A DNA stretch of 27,531 bases from C7867-002 sp964637485 (lineage in GTDB: Bacteria; Patescibacteriota; Minisyncoccia; Phycocordibacterales; PALSA-1337). Positions 5,371 through 13,067 of this stretch are shown here, piece by piece. Under the pieces are notes generated by a model. That model was not told where the DNA came from. It did not search any database and was given only the letters and a program-made list of their open reading frames with translations. Position 1 is the first letter of the stretch. The number at the start of each line of letters is the position of its first letter. The position numbers were made by a program, and so were the translations under genes. The stretch covers positions 1-27,531 of the forward strand of contig CAZWUU010000006.1 in assembly GCA_964637485.1 (NCBI GenBank), given 5' to 3'.

Positions 5371-5572
5371 CAATGATCCACGAGGAGACATGTTATGTCT
5401 CCGAGTGGAGAATCATTGCGATGCGATAAGGGACGAGAAAGACGGAGAGTGCAAACCGAGCACGGCGAGCCGCGAGTCGGGTCTTCGACTCTGAGAGTCT
5501 CAGACTCGAATGAGGTCGCGACCGAGCGAGACTGGTCGAGCGAGAGTCGTGACCGAGTCCCTTAGCGCGCAC
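5353..5572. repeat. tRNA-Val 3'-end direct repeat flanking a palindromic island
   Basis: CGAGTCCCTTAGCGCGCAC (5353-5371) recurs perfectly at 5554-5572, an offset of 201 bp. The 182-bp spacer has a long imperfect hairpin at 5373-5417 (GGAGACAT-GTT-ATGTCTCC inside AATGAT/ATCATT), an inverted partner of the T-arm (TAAGGGAC near 5430), a GAGTCTCAGACTC palindrome and GAGCGAG motifs. It contains no credible ORF. The second copy ends 5 bp before the stop of the reductase gene. Confidence 0.75.
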
Positions 5573-5577
5573 CAGAA

Positions 5578-6759
5578 TTACCAAAAGAAATCTTCGAAGA
5601 ATATCCTTTTATTCGATACACCTAGTCTATTTAAGCTATAAACGACGGCATCTCGCATGACAGTTGGACCACATAGATAATAAAGATTTGAATCGTTTAG
5701 TGACTCCTTCAGTATATCTTCTGAAACATAACCCTTTTTAAGAGCGCCAGAATATGCAGTGTCACTGATAACATATACGACTTTGAGCCAGGGCGTCTTT
5801 ATAGCATCCAACCGTTTCCTGAATATGATATCTTGTTCCGTCTTCGATCCGTAGTAGAGAGTGATAGGTGTCGCAATGTTTCTTTTAACTCTATCTTCAA
5901 TAATGCTCATGAATGGCGTTATACCGACACCGCCGGCAATAAATACCAGAGGTTTATTTTCAGGAGGTATGAATGTGCCGAATGGTCCGTCTACATGTAT
6001 ATTACAATCCCGTGCATTATCCTTGAGACATTGTGTAAATCTCCCACTGTTCTTCACGGTAAATCTCAAGGTATCGCCACTTGGAGCACTAGACATAGTG
6101 AATGGATGCCTGGCGTGAAGTTTCCTACCATCTATGCGCAGGAATGAGAATTGTCCTGCCCTGTATCGCATGGGTTTGCCAATCTTTATGTATACAGAAA
6201 ACGTGTCGGAGGTTTCGCTCTCGATCTTTACGACTTCACCCCGAGAATGTTTGCTGTTAGCTATCTTATACACAGTTCTGTATATTGCGCCCACGAATAC
6301 GGCGATGAATGCAATAAGATATGGAATACTGAGAATATCAGCGTCAGAGCCCCAATTGATGGCATGGTACAAAGCAAATCCAAACAATATATATGTAATG
6401 ACGTGAATAATCTGCCAAGCAAGATACGAGACTCTCTTGTATAGAGCAGACGCGATCATTACAGCGATGAATATATAGAGAGATATGATACCCAGTGCCA
6501 AAGCAGGTAAAGCGAAATCTGGAATAAAATAAGCATTTGAATAACCATTCGCCAGAATGAAAAATAACGGATGTGCCAGAATGAAGACCGATATAATCAG
6601 TGAAAATTTCCTCTGGAACTTAATTATTCTGTCCAATCCAAAATATTTATCCCAATATCTGGCCGTGTCTCCGGAAAATATGAGGAAAGACAGGCAGAAA
6701 AAACCAATAACTCCCGACCATTTGCCGATCTGATAGAGAATTGCTGATAGTTCTGTCAT
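5578..6759 (-). CDS. Membrane ferric-reductase-like flavohaem oxidoreductase
   Basis: The 393-residue protein has two parts. Residues 1-165 form about six TM segments of the ferric-reductase-like transmembrane domain, with haem-ligand candidates H63, H119 and H132. Residues 172-393 are a ferredoxin-NADP reductase-type module: the FAD-binding segment ARHPFTMSSAP (216-226), the pyridine-nucleotide-binding GGVGITPF (276-283), CGPTVM (363-368) and the aromatic C-terminus FEDFFW. It should carry electrons from cytosolic NAD(P)H through FAD and haem to an acceptor on the outside. The gene lies 8 bp downstream of the cytochrome b5-like gene on the same strand, so the two are probably one operon and an electron-transfer pair. 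It ends 5 bp from the tRNA-Val repeat island. The natural acceptor (iron, oxygen or the b5 protein) is not determinable. Confidence 0.85.
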   Translation of the reverse strand: MTELSAILYQIGKWSGVIGFFCLSFLIFSGDTARYWDKYFGLDRIIKFQRKFSLIISVFILAHPLFFILANGYSNAYFIPDFALPALALGIISLYIFIAVMIASALYKRVSYLAWQIIHVITYILFGFALYHAINWGSDADILSIPYLIAFIAVFVGAIYRTVYKIANSKHSRGEVVKIESETSDTFSVYIKIGKPMRYRAGQFSFLRIDGRKLHARHPFTMSSAPSGDTLRFTVKNSGRFTQCLKDNARDCNIHVDGPFGTFIPPENKPLVFIAGGVGITPFMSIIEDRVKRNIATPITLYYGSKTEQDIIFRKRLDAIKTPWLKVVYVISDTAYSGALKKGYVSEDILKESLNDSNLYYLCGPTVMRDAVVYSLNRLGVSNKRIFFEDFFW

Positions 6760-6767
6760 TTTGATAT

Positions 6768-7202
6768 CTATTCAGCCAACTTACCGATTATAAACTGAGG
6801 ATATAGAGATTGTGGTACTGGACCAGCATGCTTCGGCTGAGATTTGAAGAGTTTCGTAGCATCTATTCCGCAACCGTTGATGATCTTATCGTTATGCTTG
6901 CCGGAAGCGATAAATTCTGTTACATCCAGCACGTTTCCATCTATGACAAACCAACAGTCATCTGCTTTATTATGTTTAGCCACATCTGTCATAGTGTATG
7001 TAGATAGAGTGCTCGTGCTAATAGTCGACGTAGCCATTGTTGTTGATGAATATTGTGCAGAAGAATATGTGCTGGATGCATTCATTTGCTCTGCATTACT
7101 AGCACTGTTTACAGGTGCTTCAGCGGATTTATTACGGTTGAGCAATGAGAGACCTCCGATAATGACGATCACAGTGACTATCGTGTAAATTATTTTTTTC
7201 AT
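6768..7202 (-). CDS. Membrane-anchored cytochrome b5-like haem protein
   Basis: The 144-residue protein has an N-terminal membrane anchor or signal (4-21), a Ser/Thr-rich low-complexity linker (about 42-69) and a cytochrome b5-like haem-binding domain (about 69-142). The domain shows YTMTDVAKHN, DDCWFVIDGNVLDVTEFI (81-98), the first haem ligand in SGKHND (H103, in place of HPGG) and the second at PKHAG (H125), then LYPQFIIGKL. The linker suggests a tethered extracytoplasmic domain. It is immediately upstream of and probably cotranscribed with the flavohaem reductase, its likely electron donor. TATATT (7210-7215) ends 7 nt before ATG 7202, consistent with a leaderless operon mRNA. Confidence 0.82.
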   Translation of the reverse strand: MKKIIYTIVTVIVIIGGLSLLNRNKSAEAPVNSASNAEQMNASSTYSSAQYSSTTMATSTISTSTLSTYTMTDVAKHNKADDCWFVIDGNVLDVTEFIASGKHNDKIINGCGIDATKLFKSQPKHAGPVPQSLYPQFIIGKLAE

Positions 7203-7209
7203 ATGTTTG

Positions 7210-7215
7210 AATATA
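7210..7215 (-). promoter_or_regulatory. -10 box of b5/reductase operon
   Basis: TATATT on the minus strand, 7 nt before ATG 7202. Confidence 0.5.
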
Positions 7216-7253
7216 TCACAACCTTGTCGACAGAAGCCAGACTATATCAATAT

Positions 7254-8573
7254 TTAGTAATTTATCGGTCCAGATTTCTTAAGGGACTCAATAGCCTTTA
7301 CTAGAGGATCATAATTAAAATAATCATTTATCTCATCCCTCCAGCTCTTTGAATCTAAGCTGACATCAGGTATGACACCATTTTCCTCTATAGGCAGACC
7401 GTCGTCTCTCACTGTAAGGCTGTGAACGAGTAAAAGTGTGAATGACTGTGAATCGTCGATCTTTGTACTTACAGGGAATGTGTTCTCAATAGTGCCCCAA
7501 CCTCTAGTCTTGCTTCCTACAACGACCGCAGCCCGATATCTCTTTAACGATGCTGTCAGGGCTTCGGCTGAAGATTGGGATGCTCCGTCTACTAGCAGTA
7601 CAACTTTTTTAAACCTAGTTAGCGGATCAAATTTTCCGACCGCAGTCTTTATGGGCGTGGTTGTCCCTTTACTGTATACGTCATAAGCGTTTAGATTTGC
7701 CCCGATGAACGCTCCGGCGAAGTATGGCAGGTAATCTATAGCTCCGCCAATATTTCCGCGCATGTCTATGATGAGAGCTTTGAGCGAGTTGTCTCCAGCC
7801 CGATTTTGCAGGCCATTAGCAAACTCATTGAGGGTAGTTGGTGAGAACTTCGTCATATTCATGTACAGAACGCCTGGTACCACCGTCTTTATGAGCATGG
7901 TCGGCTCAACTTTCGTCGTATCGTATACCGTCCTGGCGCTCGTGTCAGTGAGAACTCTTCTGCTATAAGATATCTGTTTTAATTTTTCTTCTGTTGTAGT
8001 GCTCTTCGGCTGAGAGGCAAGGTTCGCAACAATTTTCTTGTATGAATTTTCTATTTCAGTGGCTGAAGAGGTACTGCTTACGCTCAATACATCATACAGA
8101 TTTCTGCTCTCATTTATATTACTAACTTCCTTTCGCATAGCTGTTTCCTGGGTGAGGGTATAGAGAGCATTTCTACCCACTGGGAGGAGATTGTAGAGGA
8201 CCATCTGAGAAACAGTCGCCACGAACACTTTCTTGTCGGCATCATTCATGCTTGCGGTAGTAGATGCTATGAGTTGACCGACGCCGCCGCGATCACGAAC
8301 AGTCAGTATTGTCGTTGTGTTCGACACCTTATTGATGGCGGCTTCGAACAGAGTTTCAAGATCTGTTTTGTCGGCATTCCAGTAATTCTTCTTTATAACG
8401 TCATAAACCTCCATAATAAATTCGGCATGAATGTTCTTATTTTCTTGTGCAACTGATCGAAAATTGGGTTCAAAATGCTTATAAGCATATGCTCCGCCTG
8501 TTGCAATAATGATAAGAATGGCTACGGAGAACAGCTTGCCAAACGCGGACTTCAATATTTTTGTTATTTTCAT
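7254..8573 (-). CDS. S41-family (C-terminal processing) protease-like protein with J-like domain
   Basis: The 439-residue protein has a cytoplasmic tail and TM anchor (about 13-31) followed by an outside region. Residues about 159-218 read as a J-like domain (NLYDVLSVSSTSS, ATEIENSYKK, KLKQISYSRRVLTD, RTVYD) but lack the HPD tripeptide. It sits where S41 proteases normally carry a PDZ domain. Residues about 232-420 are the S41 core: LIIDMRGNIGG (267-277), VVLLVDGASQSSAEAL (324-339, nucleophile by alignment S334) and VVVGSKTRGWGTIE (350-363). In CtpA/CtpB/Prc the general-base Lys lies in GKG; here the aligned residue is W359, with K355 nearby. It may be inactive or use another base. The start is set by TATAAT (8581-8586), 7 nt upstream. 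Confidence 0.82.
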   Translation of the reverse strand: MKITKILKSAFGKLFSVAILIIIATGGAYAYKHFEPNFRSVAQENKNIHAEFIMEVYDVIKKNYWNADKTDLETLFEAAINKVSNTTTILTVRDRGGVGQLIASTTASMNDADKKVFVATVSQMVLYNLLPVGRNALYTLTQETAMRKEVSNINESRNLYDVLSVSSTSSATEIENSYKKIVANLASQPKSTTTEEKLKQISYSRRVLTDTSARTVYDTTKVEPTMLIKTVVPGVLYMNMTKFSPTTLNEFANGLQNRAGDNSLKALIIDMRGNIGGAIDYLPYFAGAFIGANLNAYDVYSKGTTTPIKTAVGKFDPLTRFKKVVLLVDGASQSSAEALTASLKRYRAAVVVGSKTRGWGTIENTFPVSTKIDDSQSFTLLLVHSLTVRDDGLPIEENGVIPDVSLDSKSWRDEINDYFNYDPLVKAIESLKKSGPINY

Positions 8574-8580
8574 TCAAACC

Positions 8581-8624
8581 ATTATAAGCGAAATGCTTCC
8601 CAAATTAAAATTATCATATAGAAT
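8581..8624. promoter_or_regulatory. Divergent promoter region (protease / nuclease)
   Basis: On the minus strand TATAAT (8581-8586) precedes the protease ATG by 7 nt. On the plus strand TAGAAT (8619-8624) lies 27 nt before the TTG start of the nuclease gene. Confidence 0.55.
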
Positions 8625-8651
8625 GTCTTCGTTGGGCGCGCACGAGATCAC

Positions 8652-9179
8652 TTGAAGTCAGTTATAACGCGGATTTTGCTCACATTGTCTTTGGGGACAA
8701 TGTTATTACTTGTCTCGATCCTTTGGAATGATTTGCGTTCAGTATTTGCAGATAAACTCACAGATGGAGCCGTGTATTATGTCACTCATGTCATCGATGG
8801 GGACACGTTCAAGGTGTCAGAGAAGGGGTATGAATATACATTACGAATGCTCGGCATAGATACGCCAGAACTTTCTAATAAATATGGCGAGAAGGATTGC
8901 TACGCAACAACATCGAAGCATGCACTAGAAAGACTCATCAGGAAAAAGAATGTATCGATAAGATTTAGTAAGACAAAGGAAAACAAGGATCGCTATGGCA
9001 GATATCTGGCCTATGTGTATTTGAAAGATTCTGAGTTATTTATCAATCAATATATGATAGCGGAAGGTCTGGCCAGAACGATGATAATAGGTACTAGGCA
9101 TGAAATGGCCGACCAGTTCCAGGCTACTCAAGAACAGGCAAAACAGGCCAGAATGGGGATGTGGAAAGCGTGTTACTAG
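8652..9179 (+). CDS. Secreted or membrane-anchored thermonuclease (SNase) family protein
   Basis: The 175-residue protein starts with a hydrophobic signal or anchor (about 5-25) followed by a staphylococcal-nuclease domain (about 42-173), a Ca2+-dependent phosphodiesterase acting on DNA and RNA. The active-site residues are all visible: D51 in VIDGDTF, R65 and D70 in LRMLGIDTPE with E73, and R117 in DRYGRYLAYVY. The start is TTG 8652; no in-frame ATG precedes the hydrophobic segment, and TAGAAT (8619-8624) gives a leader of about 20 nt. It is transcribed divergently from the protease. In small, host-dependent bacteria such nucleases could serve nucleotide scavenging, which is inference. Confidence 0.88.
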   Translation: MKSVITRILLTLSLGTMLLLVSILWNDLRSVFADKLTDGAVYYVTHVIDGDTFKVSEKGYEYTLRMLGIDTPELSNKYGEKDCYATTSKHALERLIRKKNVSIRFSKTKENKDRYGRYLAYVYLKDSELFINQYMIAEGLARTMIIGTRHEMADQFQATQEQAKQARMGMWKACY

Positions 9180-9250
9180 ACAAGATATGTCGAGCGTGTT
9201 CTAAAAGATTTTGTCTAGAAAGATAATAAATGCGTGATAGAATGTCTGCC

Positions 9251-10324
9251 ATGCATAAATTCACAGACATAATTTCATTTAACAATGAAAAGACATTGTT
9301 TCGAGCTCTATGTTTCTCCCTTTTCTATCTGGTTTGTTTCTCAGTATTGGCATACGTATTATCCTTTGTATTAAGATACGACTTACTATCGATAATTTCT
9401 AATTTTGGCTTCAGCAACATTGGTTTGTATTCGGTAATTTCCGCTATGTATTCGGTCGTTATGGTAGTGCTAGTAGTTCGTTCGAGAAAATTGATGCTAA
9501 AATCCGGTTTTATTCTTGCTGTTTTTGCGGGAGCCCTACTAGGATTTGTAAATATTATTTTGGGCATTTTGATTTCTGGATACATGTCTACATACAACAG
9601 TAATAGAGGATTGGTCTACAGGCTCGTACAGCGATTCGTTCCTATGTATAACAGGGTCATGAGAAGGAGGTTTAATCATCCTCAAGTCTATAATTTTCCT
9701 GAATTAGTCGAAGTCTATGCACATCAGGACAGCAAGATAAGTGATATCAGCGATCATCTGGATTACCTATTCATGGAATCACTAAAAGTAAACCCGAAGC
9801 TTATAGTAGAACTCGGAGTAAGAGGAGGTGAGAGTACCAAGTGTCTAGAGAAAGTTGCCAAAATATGCGACAGTTCGCTTATTCAAGTAGATCCAGACGC
9901 CGACTCATATCATTCTCCCTGGAAAAAGAGTTATTTTGTTGCAGAAGATGATATAGCTTTTGCTAAGAAATTCGCTAAATTCTGCGAAGCTAAAAATGTT
10001 GTACCTAAAATTGATCTTCTGTTCATAGATACCACTCATCTATATGATCAAACAGTGAAAGAAATAAGAGAGTGGTATCCGCTCCTTGCACCAGGAGGTA
10101 GGGTGATATTCCATGATACAAATATGGCACCTGTGTCGAAGAGGTTGGATGGAACATATAATTTCGGCTGGGATAATAATAGGGGAGTTATAAGGCCGAT
10201 AGAGGAGTATCTGGGTGTATCAGTTAATGAGAAGAAAGACTTTGTCTTGTATAAGAATGGATGGTTAGTCATACACAGATCATCATGTAGTGGCATGACT
10301 CTGATGCAAAGACTGCGAAACTAA
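9251..10324 (+). CDS. Membrane-anchored class I SAM-dependent methyltransferase-like protein
   Basis: Read from ATG 9251 the protein has 357 residues. Three TM segments (about 18-42, 58-77, 84-110) lead through a basic linker (LVQRF, RVMRRRF) into a Rossmann methyltransferase domain: LIVELGVRGGES (184-195, SAM-binding glycine loop), QVDPD (212-216), IDLLFIDTTHLYDQ (254-267), LLAPGGRVIFHDT (278-290). It resembles the Methyltransf_24/cephalosporin-hydroxylase-like group; substrate unknown. The start is uncertain: in-frame ATGs also occur at 9230 and 9242, but TAGAAT (9238-9243) ends 7 nt before 9251, matching the leaderless spacing elsewhere and overlapping the earlier starts. It follows the nuclease gene and is convergent with trxB. 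Confidence 0.78.
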   Translation: MHKFTDIISFNNEKTLFRALCFSLFYLVCFSVLAYVLSFVLRYDLLSIISNFGFSNIGLYSVISAMYSVVMVVLVVRSRKLMLKSGFILAVFAGALLGFVNIILGILISGYMSTYNSNRGLVYRLVQRFVPMYNRVMRRRFNHPQVYNFPELVEVYAHQDSKISDISDHLDYLFMESLKVNPKLIVELGVRGGESTKCLEKVAKICDSSLIQVDPDADSYHSPWKKSYFVAEDDIAFAKKFAKFCEAKNVVPKIDLLFIDTTHLYDQTVKEIREWYPLLAPGGRVIFHDTNMAPVSKRLDGTYNFGWDNNRGVIRPIEEYLGVSVNEKKDFVLYKNGWLVIHRSSCSGMTLMQRLRN

Positions 10325-11248
10325 TCAAGAGTTTGCGTGTATGTATAGATAGATATCTTCCAGAGCTTTTACTGCATCGCCTGCAGCTATATTATTCTGG
10401 TGATATAGACCATCTGTGCAGTCGCCTGCAGCCCATACCGCTTCACCTTTTACTCGTTGGTTTCTCGGATCTACTAGAATTCTGTCATATTCGTCCAAGG
10501 GTACGATTCCTTTGGCATAATCTGTGTTTGGGATAGACCCAATTTCTACGAATATACCTTCGACTGGCAGTATGACTTCGTTTCCAGTATTTCTATCAGC
10601 GTAAGTCAGACTTTTTACAAATTTGTCACCGTCTACCTTTTTTATGTCGATACCCTTAATAACCTTGACCCTCGGGTGACGCAGGACACTTTCTACGGTC
10701 ACAGCGTCCGCTCTGTACTCGCTTCGCACAAGAATAGTCACACTTTTGCAATATGCAGACAACTGAGCTGCTGTTTCGAAAGCGGCATTGCCTCCGCCGA
10801 TAACCGCAACATCCTTGTCGGCATACATAGGCCCATCGCAAGATGCGCAATATGTAAGTCCTTTATTGTCGTATTCATGAGCGCCCGGAACATCCAACTT
10901 TCTTCTACTGCTACCGGTGGCTATAAGCACAGACCTTACCTCGTATGATCCGCGATTTGTTGTGATGATGTAAATAGATTTACTTTTCTTGAGTGATTGT
11001 ACGATCTCATTTTCTCGAATGGTGACAATATCTTTGGCATAGTGCTTTACATGATTTTCTAGCTTTTTCGACAATTCCAGTCCGGATATGTTTATTTCTC
11101 CTATCCAGTTTTCTATGCCTTCTGACACAACGCTCTGCCCATTCCAATCTTTTGTGATGAGTACGGTTTTTAAGCGTTTCCTGGCGGCATAAACACCCGC
11201 AGACACTGCGGCCGGGCCTCCGCCTAGGATTCCTAGATCATAAATCAT
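10325..11248 (-). CDS. trxB: Thioredoxin-disulfide reductase
   Basis: The 307-residue protein is a low-Mr thioredoxin reductase, which passes electrons from NADPH through FAD to thioredoxin. It shows the FAD dinucleotide fold GILGGGPAAVSAGVYAAR (6-23), the redox disulfide CASCDG (C134, C137), the NADPH fold VAVIGGGNAAFETA (147-160) and the C-terminal FAD motif WAAGDCTDGLYHQNNIAAGD (about 269-288), with Tyr-His-Gln in the usual place. The length is normal. TATAAT (11255-11260) ends 6 nt before ATG 11248, so it has its own leaderless promoter although it lies 31 bp downstream of ftsZ on the same strand. Confidence 0.94.
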   Translation of the reverse strand: MIYDLGILGGGPAAVSAGVYAARKRLKTVLITKDWNGQSVVSEGIENWIGEINISGLELSKKLENHVKHYAKDIVTIRENEIVQSLKKSKSIYIITTNRGSYEVRSVLIATGSSRRKLDVPGAHEYDNKGLTYCASCDGPMYADKDVAVIGGGNAAFETAAQLSAYCKSVTILVRSEYRADAVTVESVLRHPRVKVIKGIDIKKVDGDKFVKSLTYADRNTGNEVILPVEGIFVEIGSIPNTDYAKGIVPLDEYDRILVDPRNQRVKGEAVWAAGDCTDGLYHQNNIAAGDAVKALEDIYLYIHANS

Positions 11249-11254
11249 ATACGA

Positions 11255-11260
11255 ATTATA
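11255..11260 (-). promoter_or_regulatory. -10 box of trxB (leaderless)
   Basis: TATAAT on the minus strand, then 6 nt (TCGTAT), then ATG 11248. It lies in the short ftsZ-trxB gap. Confidence 0.65.
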
Positions 11261-11279
11261 ACACGATTAAACTTGTAAA

Positions 11280-12497
11280 CTATTTCAGCCTGGATCTTCG
11301 TAGAAATGCAGGAACAGCACCCCACTCGTCATCGTCGTCAGTCTTGTTTTCCTTCTTAATCTCGAGGGTTTTGGCTGGTACCGGTTCTTTTCTTGGTTCG
11401 GTCAATGAATTAAATATTTTACCTTTCAGATCTGTTTTTTCGGGCGTCTTGTCTCCAGAAGTTTTCATTATAGCTCCGACTGATGGTTCAGCTGAAATTT
11501 GTGCTTGCTTCATAGGGTTCATAGCAGAGGATGCAGGATGTCCTTCAGGGAAGCCGGTAGCTATGACTGTTATCTTGATTTCATTCTTGCGAAGCTTATC
11601 GTTTCTGACTGTACCGAATATGATCTTTGCGTCAGGGTCTATCGACTCTGTGATGACCTTGGCTGCGTCTTGGATCTCAAACATGGTGAGATCTTCACCG
11701 CCTGCGATAGAGAACAATACTCCCTTTGCACCAGTTATAGATACATCCAATAGCGGACTATTTATAGCCGCTCTGGCAGCTTCAATGGCTCGGTTTTCAC
11801 CCGTCGCTGTACCGATACCCATGAGGGCAGAACCGGCATTTTCCATGACTGTACGAATATCGGCGAAGTCAATGTTCACTAGTCCGGGAGTGGTAATAAG
11901 GTCTGCGATACCTTCGACAGCGTGACGCAGGATGTCATCACACATTGCGAACGCGCTTTTGACAGATGTCGACTTGTCTATATTGGCAAGCAATCTGTCG
12001 TTAGGTATGACGATGATGGCGTCGACTTCCTTGCGAAGTTCTTCGAGTCCGGCATCAGCTATACGGGCGCGCTGTCTGCCTTCGAAGAAGAAAGGTTTCG
12101 TAACGACGGCCACCGTGAGACAGCCGAGCTCCTTGGCAATGCGAGCAACCACGGGGCTGGCACTCGAACCTGTTCCTCCGCCTTCCCCACAGGTAATAAA
12201 GACCATGTCTGCACCTTTTACTATCTCCTGTATCTCGTCACGAGTCTCTTCTGCGGCTCTCTTTCCGAGATCGGGATTCATACCAGTGCCGAGTCCGCGG
12301 GTGATGTTCTTGCCTATGTGAATACGCTTCTTGGTGAGTGAACGATGCAAATCTTGCGCATCTGTGTTTACTGCTATGAAGTCTACGCCCTTTACCTTGC
12401 AGGCTATCATGTGATTTATGGCATTACCGCCAGAACCGCCTACACCAAGGACTTTAATTCGAGCAAAGGCTTCAACATCGGGAGTGATATTGGGCAT
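11280..12497 (-). CDS. ftsZ: Cell division GTPase FtsZ
   Basis: The 405-residue FtsZ, the tubulin-like GTPase that forms the division ring. The GTPase start VLGVGGSGGNAINHM (16-30) and the tubulin signature CGEGGGTGSSASP (103-115) are present, the latter with S-S where most FtsZ have T-G or S-G. The T7-loop NIDFADIRTVM supplies the catalytic acidic residues. A charged, low-complexity linker (about 330-390) ends in WGAVPAFLRRSRLK, which matches the conserved C-terminal peptide that binds FtsA. TATTAT (12505-12510) ends 7 nt before the ATG. ftsA lies upstream on the same strand, separated by a YdjM-like gene. Confidence 0.97.
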   Translation of the reverse strand: MPNITPDVEAFARIKVLGVGGSGGNAINHMIACKVKGVDFIAVNTDAQDLHRSLTKKRIHIGKNITRGLGTGMNPDLGKRAAEETRDEIQEIVKGADMVFITCGEGGGTGSSASPVVARIAKELGCLTVAVVTKPFFFEGRQRARIADAGLEELRKEVDAIIVIPNDRLLANIDKSTSVKSAFAMCDDILRHAVEGIADLITTPGLVNIDFADIRTVMENAGSALMGIGTATGENRAIEAARAAINSPLLDVSITGAKGVLFSIAGGEDLTMFEIQDAAKVITESIDPDAKIIFGTVRNDKLRKNEIKITVIATGFPEGHPASSAMNPMKQAQISAEPSVGAIMKTSGDKTPEKTDLKGKIFNSLTEPRKEPVPAKTLEIKKENKTDDDDEWGAVPAFLRRSRLK

Positions 12498-12504
12498 GCC
12501 CGCT

Positions 12505-12510
12505 ATAATA
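12505..12510 (-). promoter_or_regulatory. -10 box of ftsZ (leaderless)
   Basis: TATTAT on the minus strand, 7 nt before ATG 12497. It gives ftsZ a promoter of its own in addition to read-through from ftsA. Confidence 0.55.
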
Positions 12511-12518
12511 TCAATTCA

Positions 12519-13064
12519 TTATTGGAATGCAACCCAAATTGCCAACGAGAACACGATAATTTCTAAATAGAAAGTCCAGGTTTTAATGTAATACTTCCTG
12601 ATAAATGTCCAGTAAAAGGGAAGTGTTCCTGGAGGAAGGTCTATCGCAGGTTCGGGCTTGGGTTTCAGAGAAAATGTTCTGTTGGAAAACGGCCATAACC
12701 ACCTGATCCTGTATTCGATGGAATCGAAAATGAAATGACTCATAGAGCCGATAAGAATCGTCAATCCTATTATGGCGATGAAATTATTTGAAAATATGAT
12801 ACCAAGTAAATAAACAACAGCACTGAATAGAATCCAAACGATTGGCGCATGCGTAATATAATCTCTGTGTCCATTTGGTCTAGACCCATCCGTCTTATTT
12901 CTGTCAAAATAGAACTTCAAAACGTCCATGTCAGGACCTTCGCCAGAAATGATGCCTATGATTAGAATGACGGCAGTCTCAAAAGGCGTAAAGATAGCTC
13001 CGGCTAAAAACAATACAGCTTTCGCTGACAAAAAACCTCCTGCTAAATGTCCGGGCAATACCAT
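12519..13064 (-). CDS. YdjM/DUF457-like membrane-bound metal-dependent hydrolase
   Basis: The 181-residue protein has several TM segments and the histidine/aspartate pattern of the YdjM (DUF457, 'LexA-binding, inner membrane-associated putative hydrolase') family: PGHLAGGF (4-11), GEGPDMDVL (about 41-49), NGHRDYITHAP (about 64-74) and GSMSHFIFDS (about 106-115). The conserved H and D residues probably bind metal; the substrate is unknown. It sits between ftsA (3 bp upstream) and ftsZ (21 bp downstream) on the same strand, an unusual insertion into the ftsA-ftsZ pair. Whether it helps envelope remodelling during division is open. Confidence 0.75.
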   Translation of the reverse strand: MVLPGHLAGGFLSAKAVLFLAGAIFTPFETAVILIIGIISGEGPDMDVLKFYFDRNKTDGSRPNGHRDYITHAPIVWILFSAVVYLLGIIFSNNFIAIIGLTILIGSMSHFIFDSIEYRIRWLWPFSNRTFSLKPKPEPAIDLPPGTLPFYWTFIRKYYIKTWTFYLEIIVFSLAIWVAFQ

Positions 13065-13067
13065 ATG

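Noticed and set aside
4300..5572. CRISPR array
   Set aside because: The 18-nt repeats at 176-bp spacing match a tRNA 3' end; spacers are far too long and there are no cas genes.
11344..11925. 193-codon plus-strand ORF opposite ftsZ
   Set aside because: It is an antisense shadow of a well-supported ftsZ.
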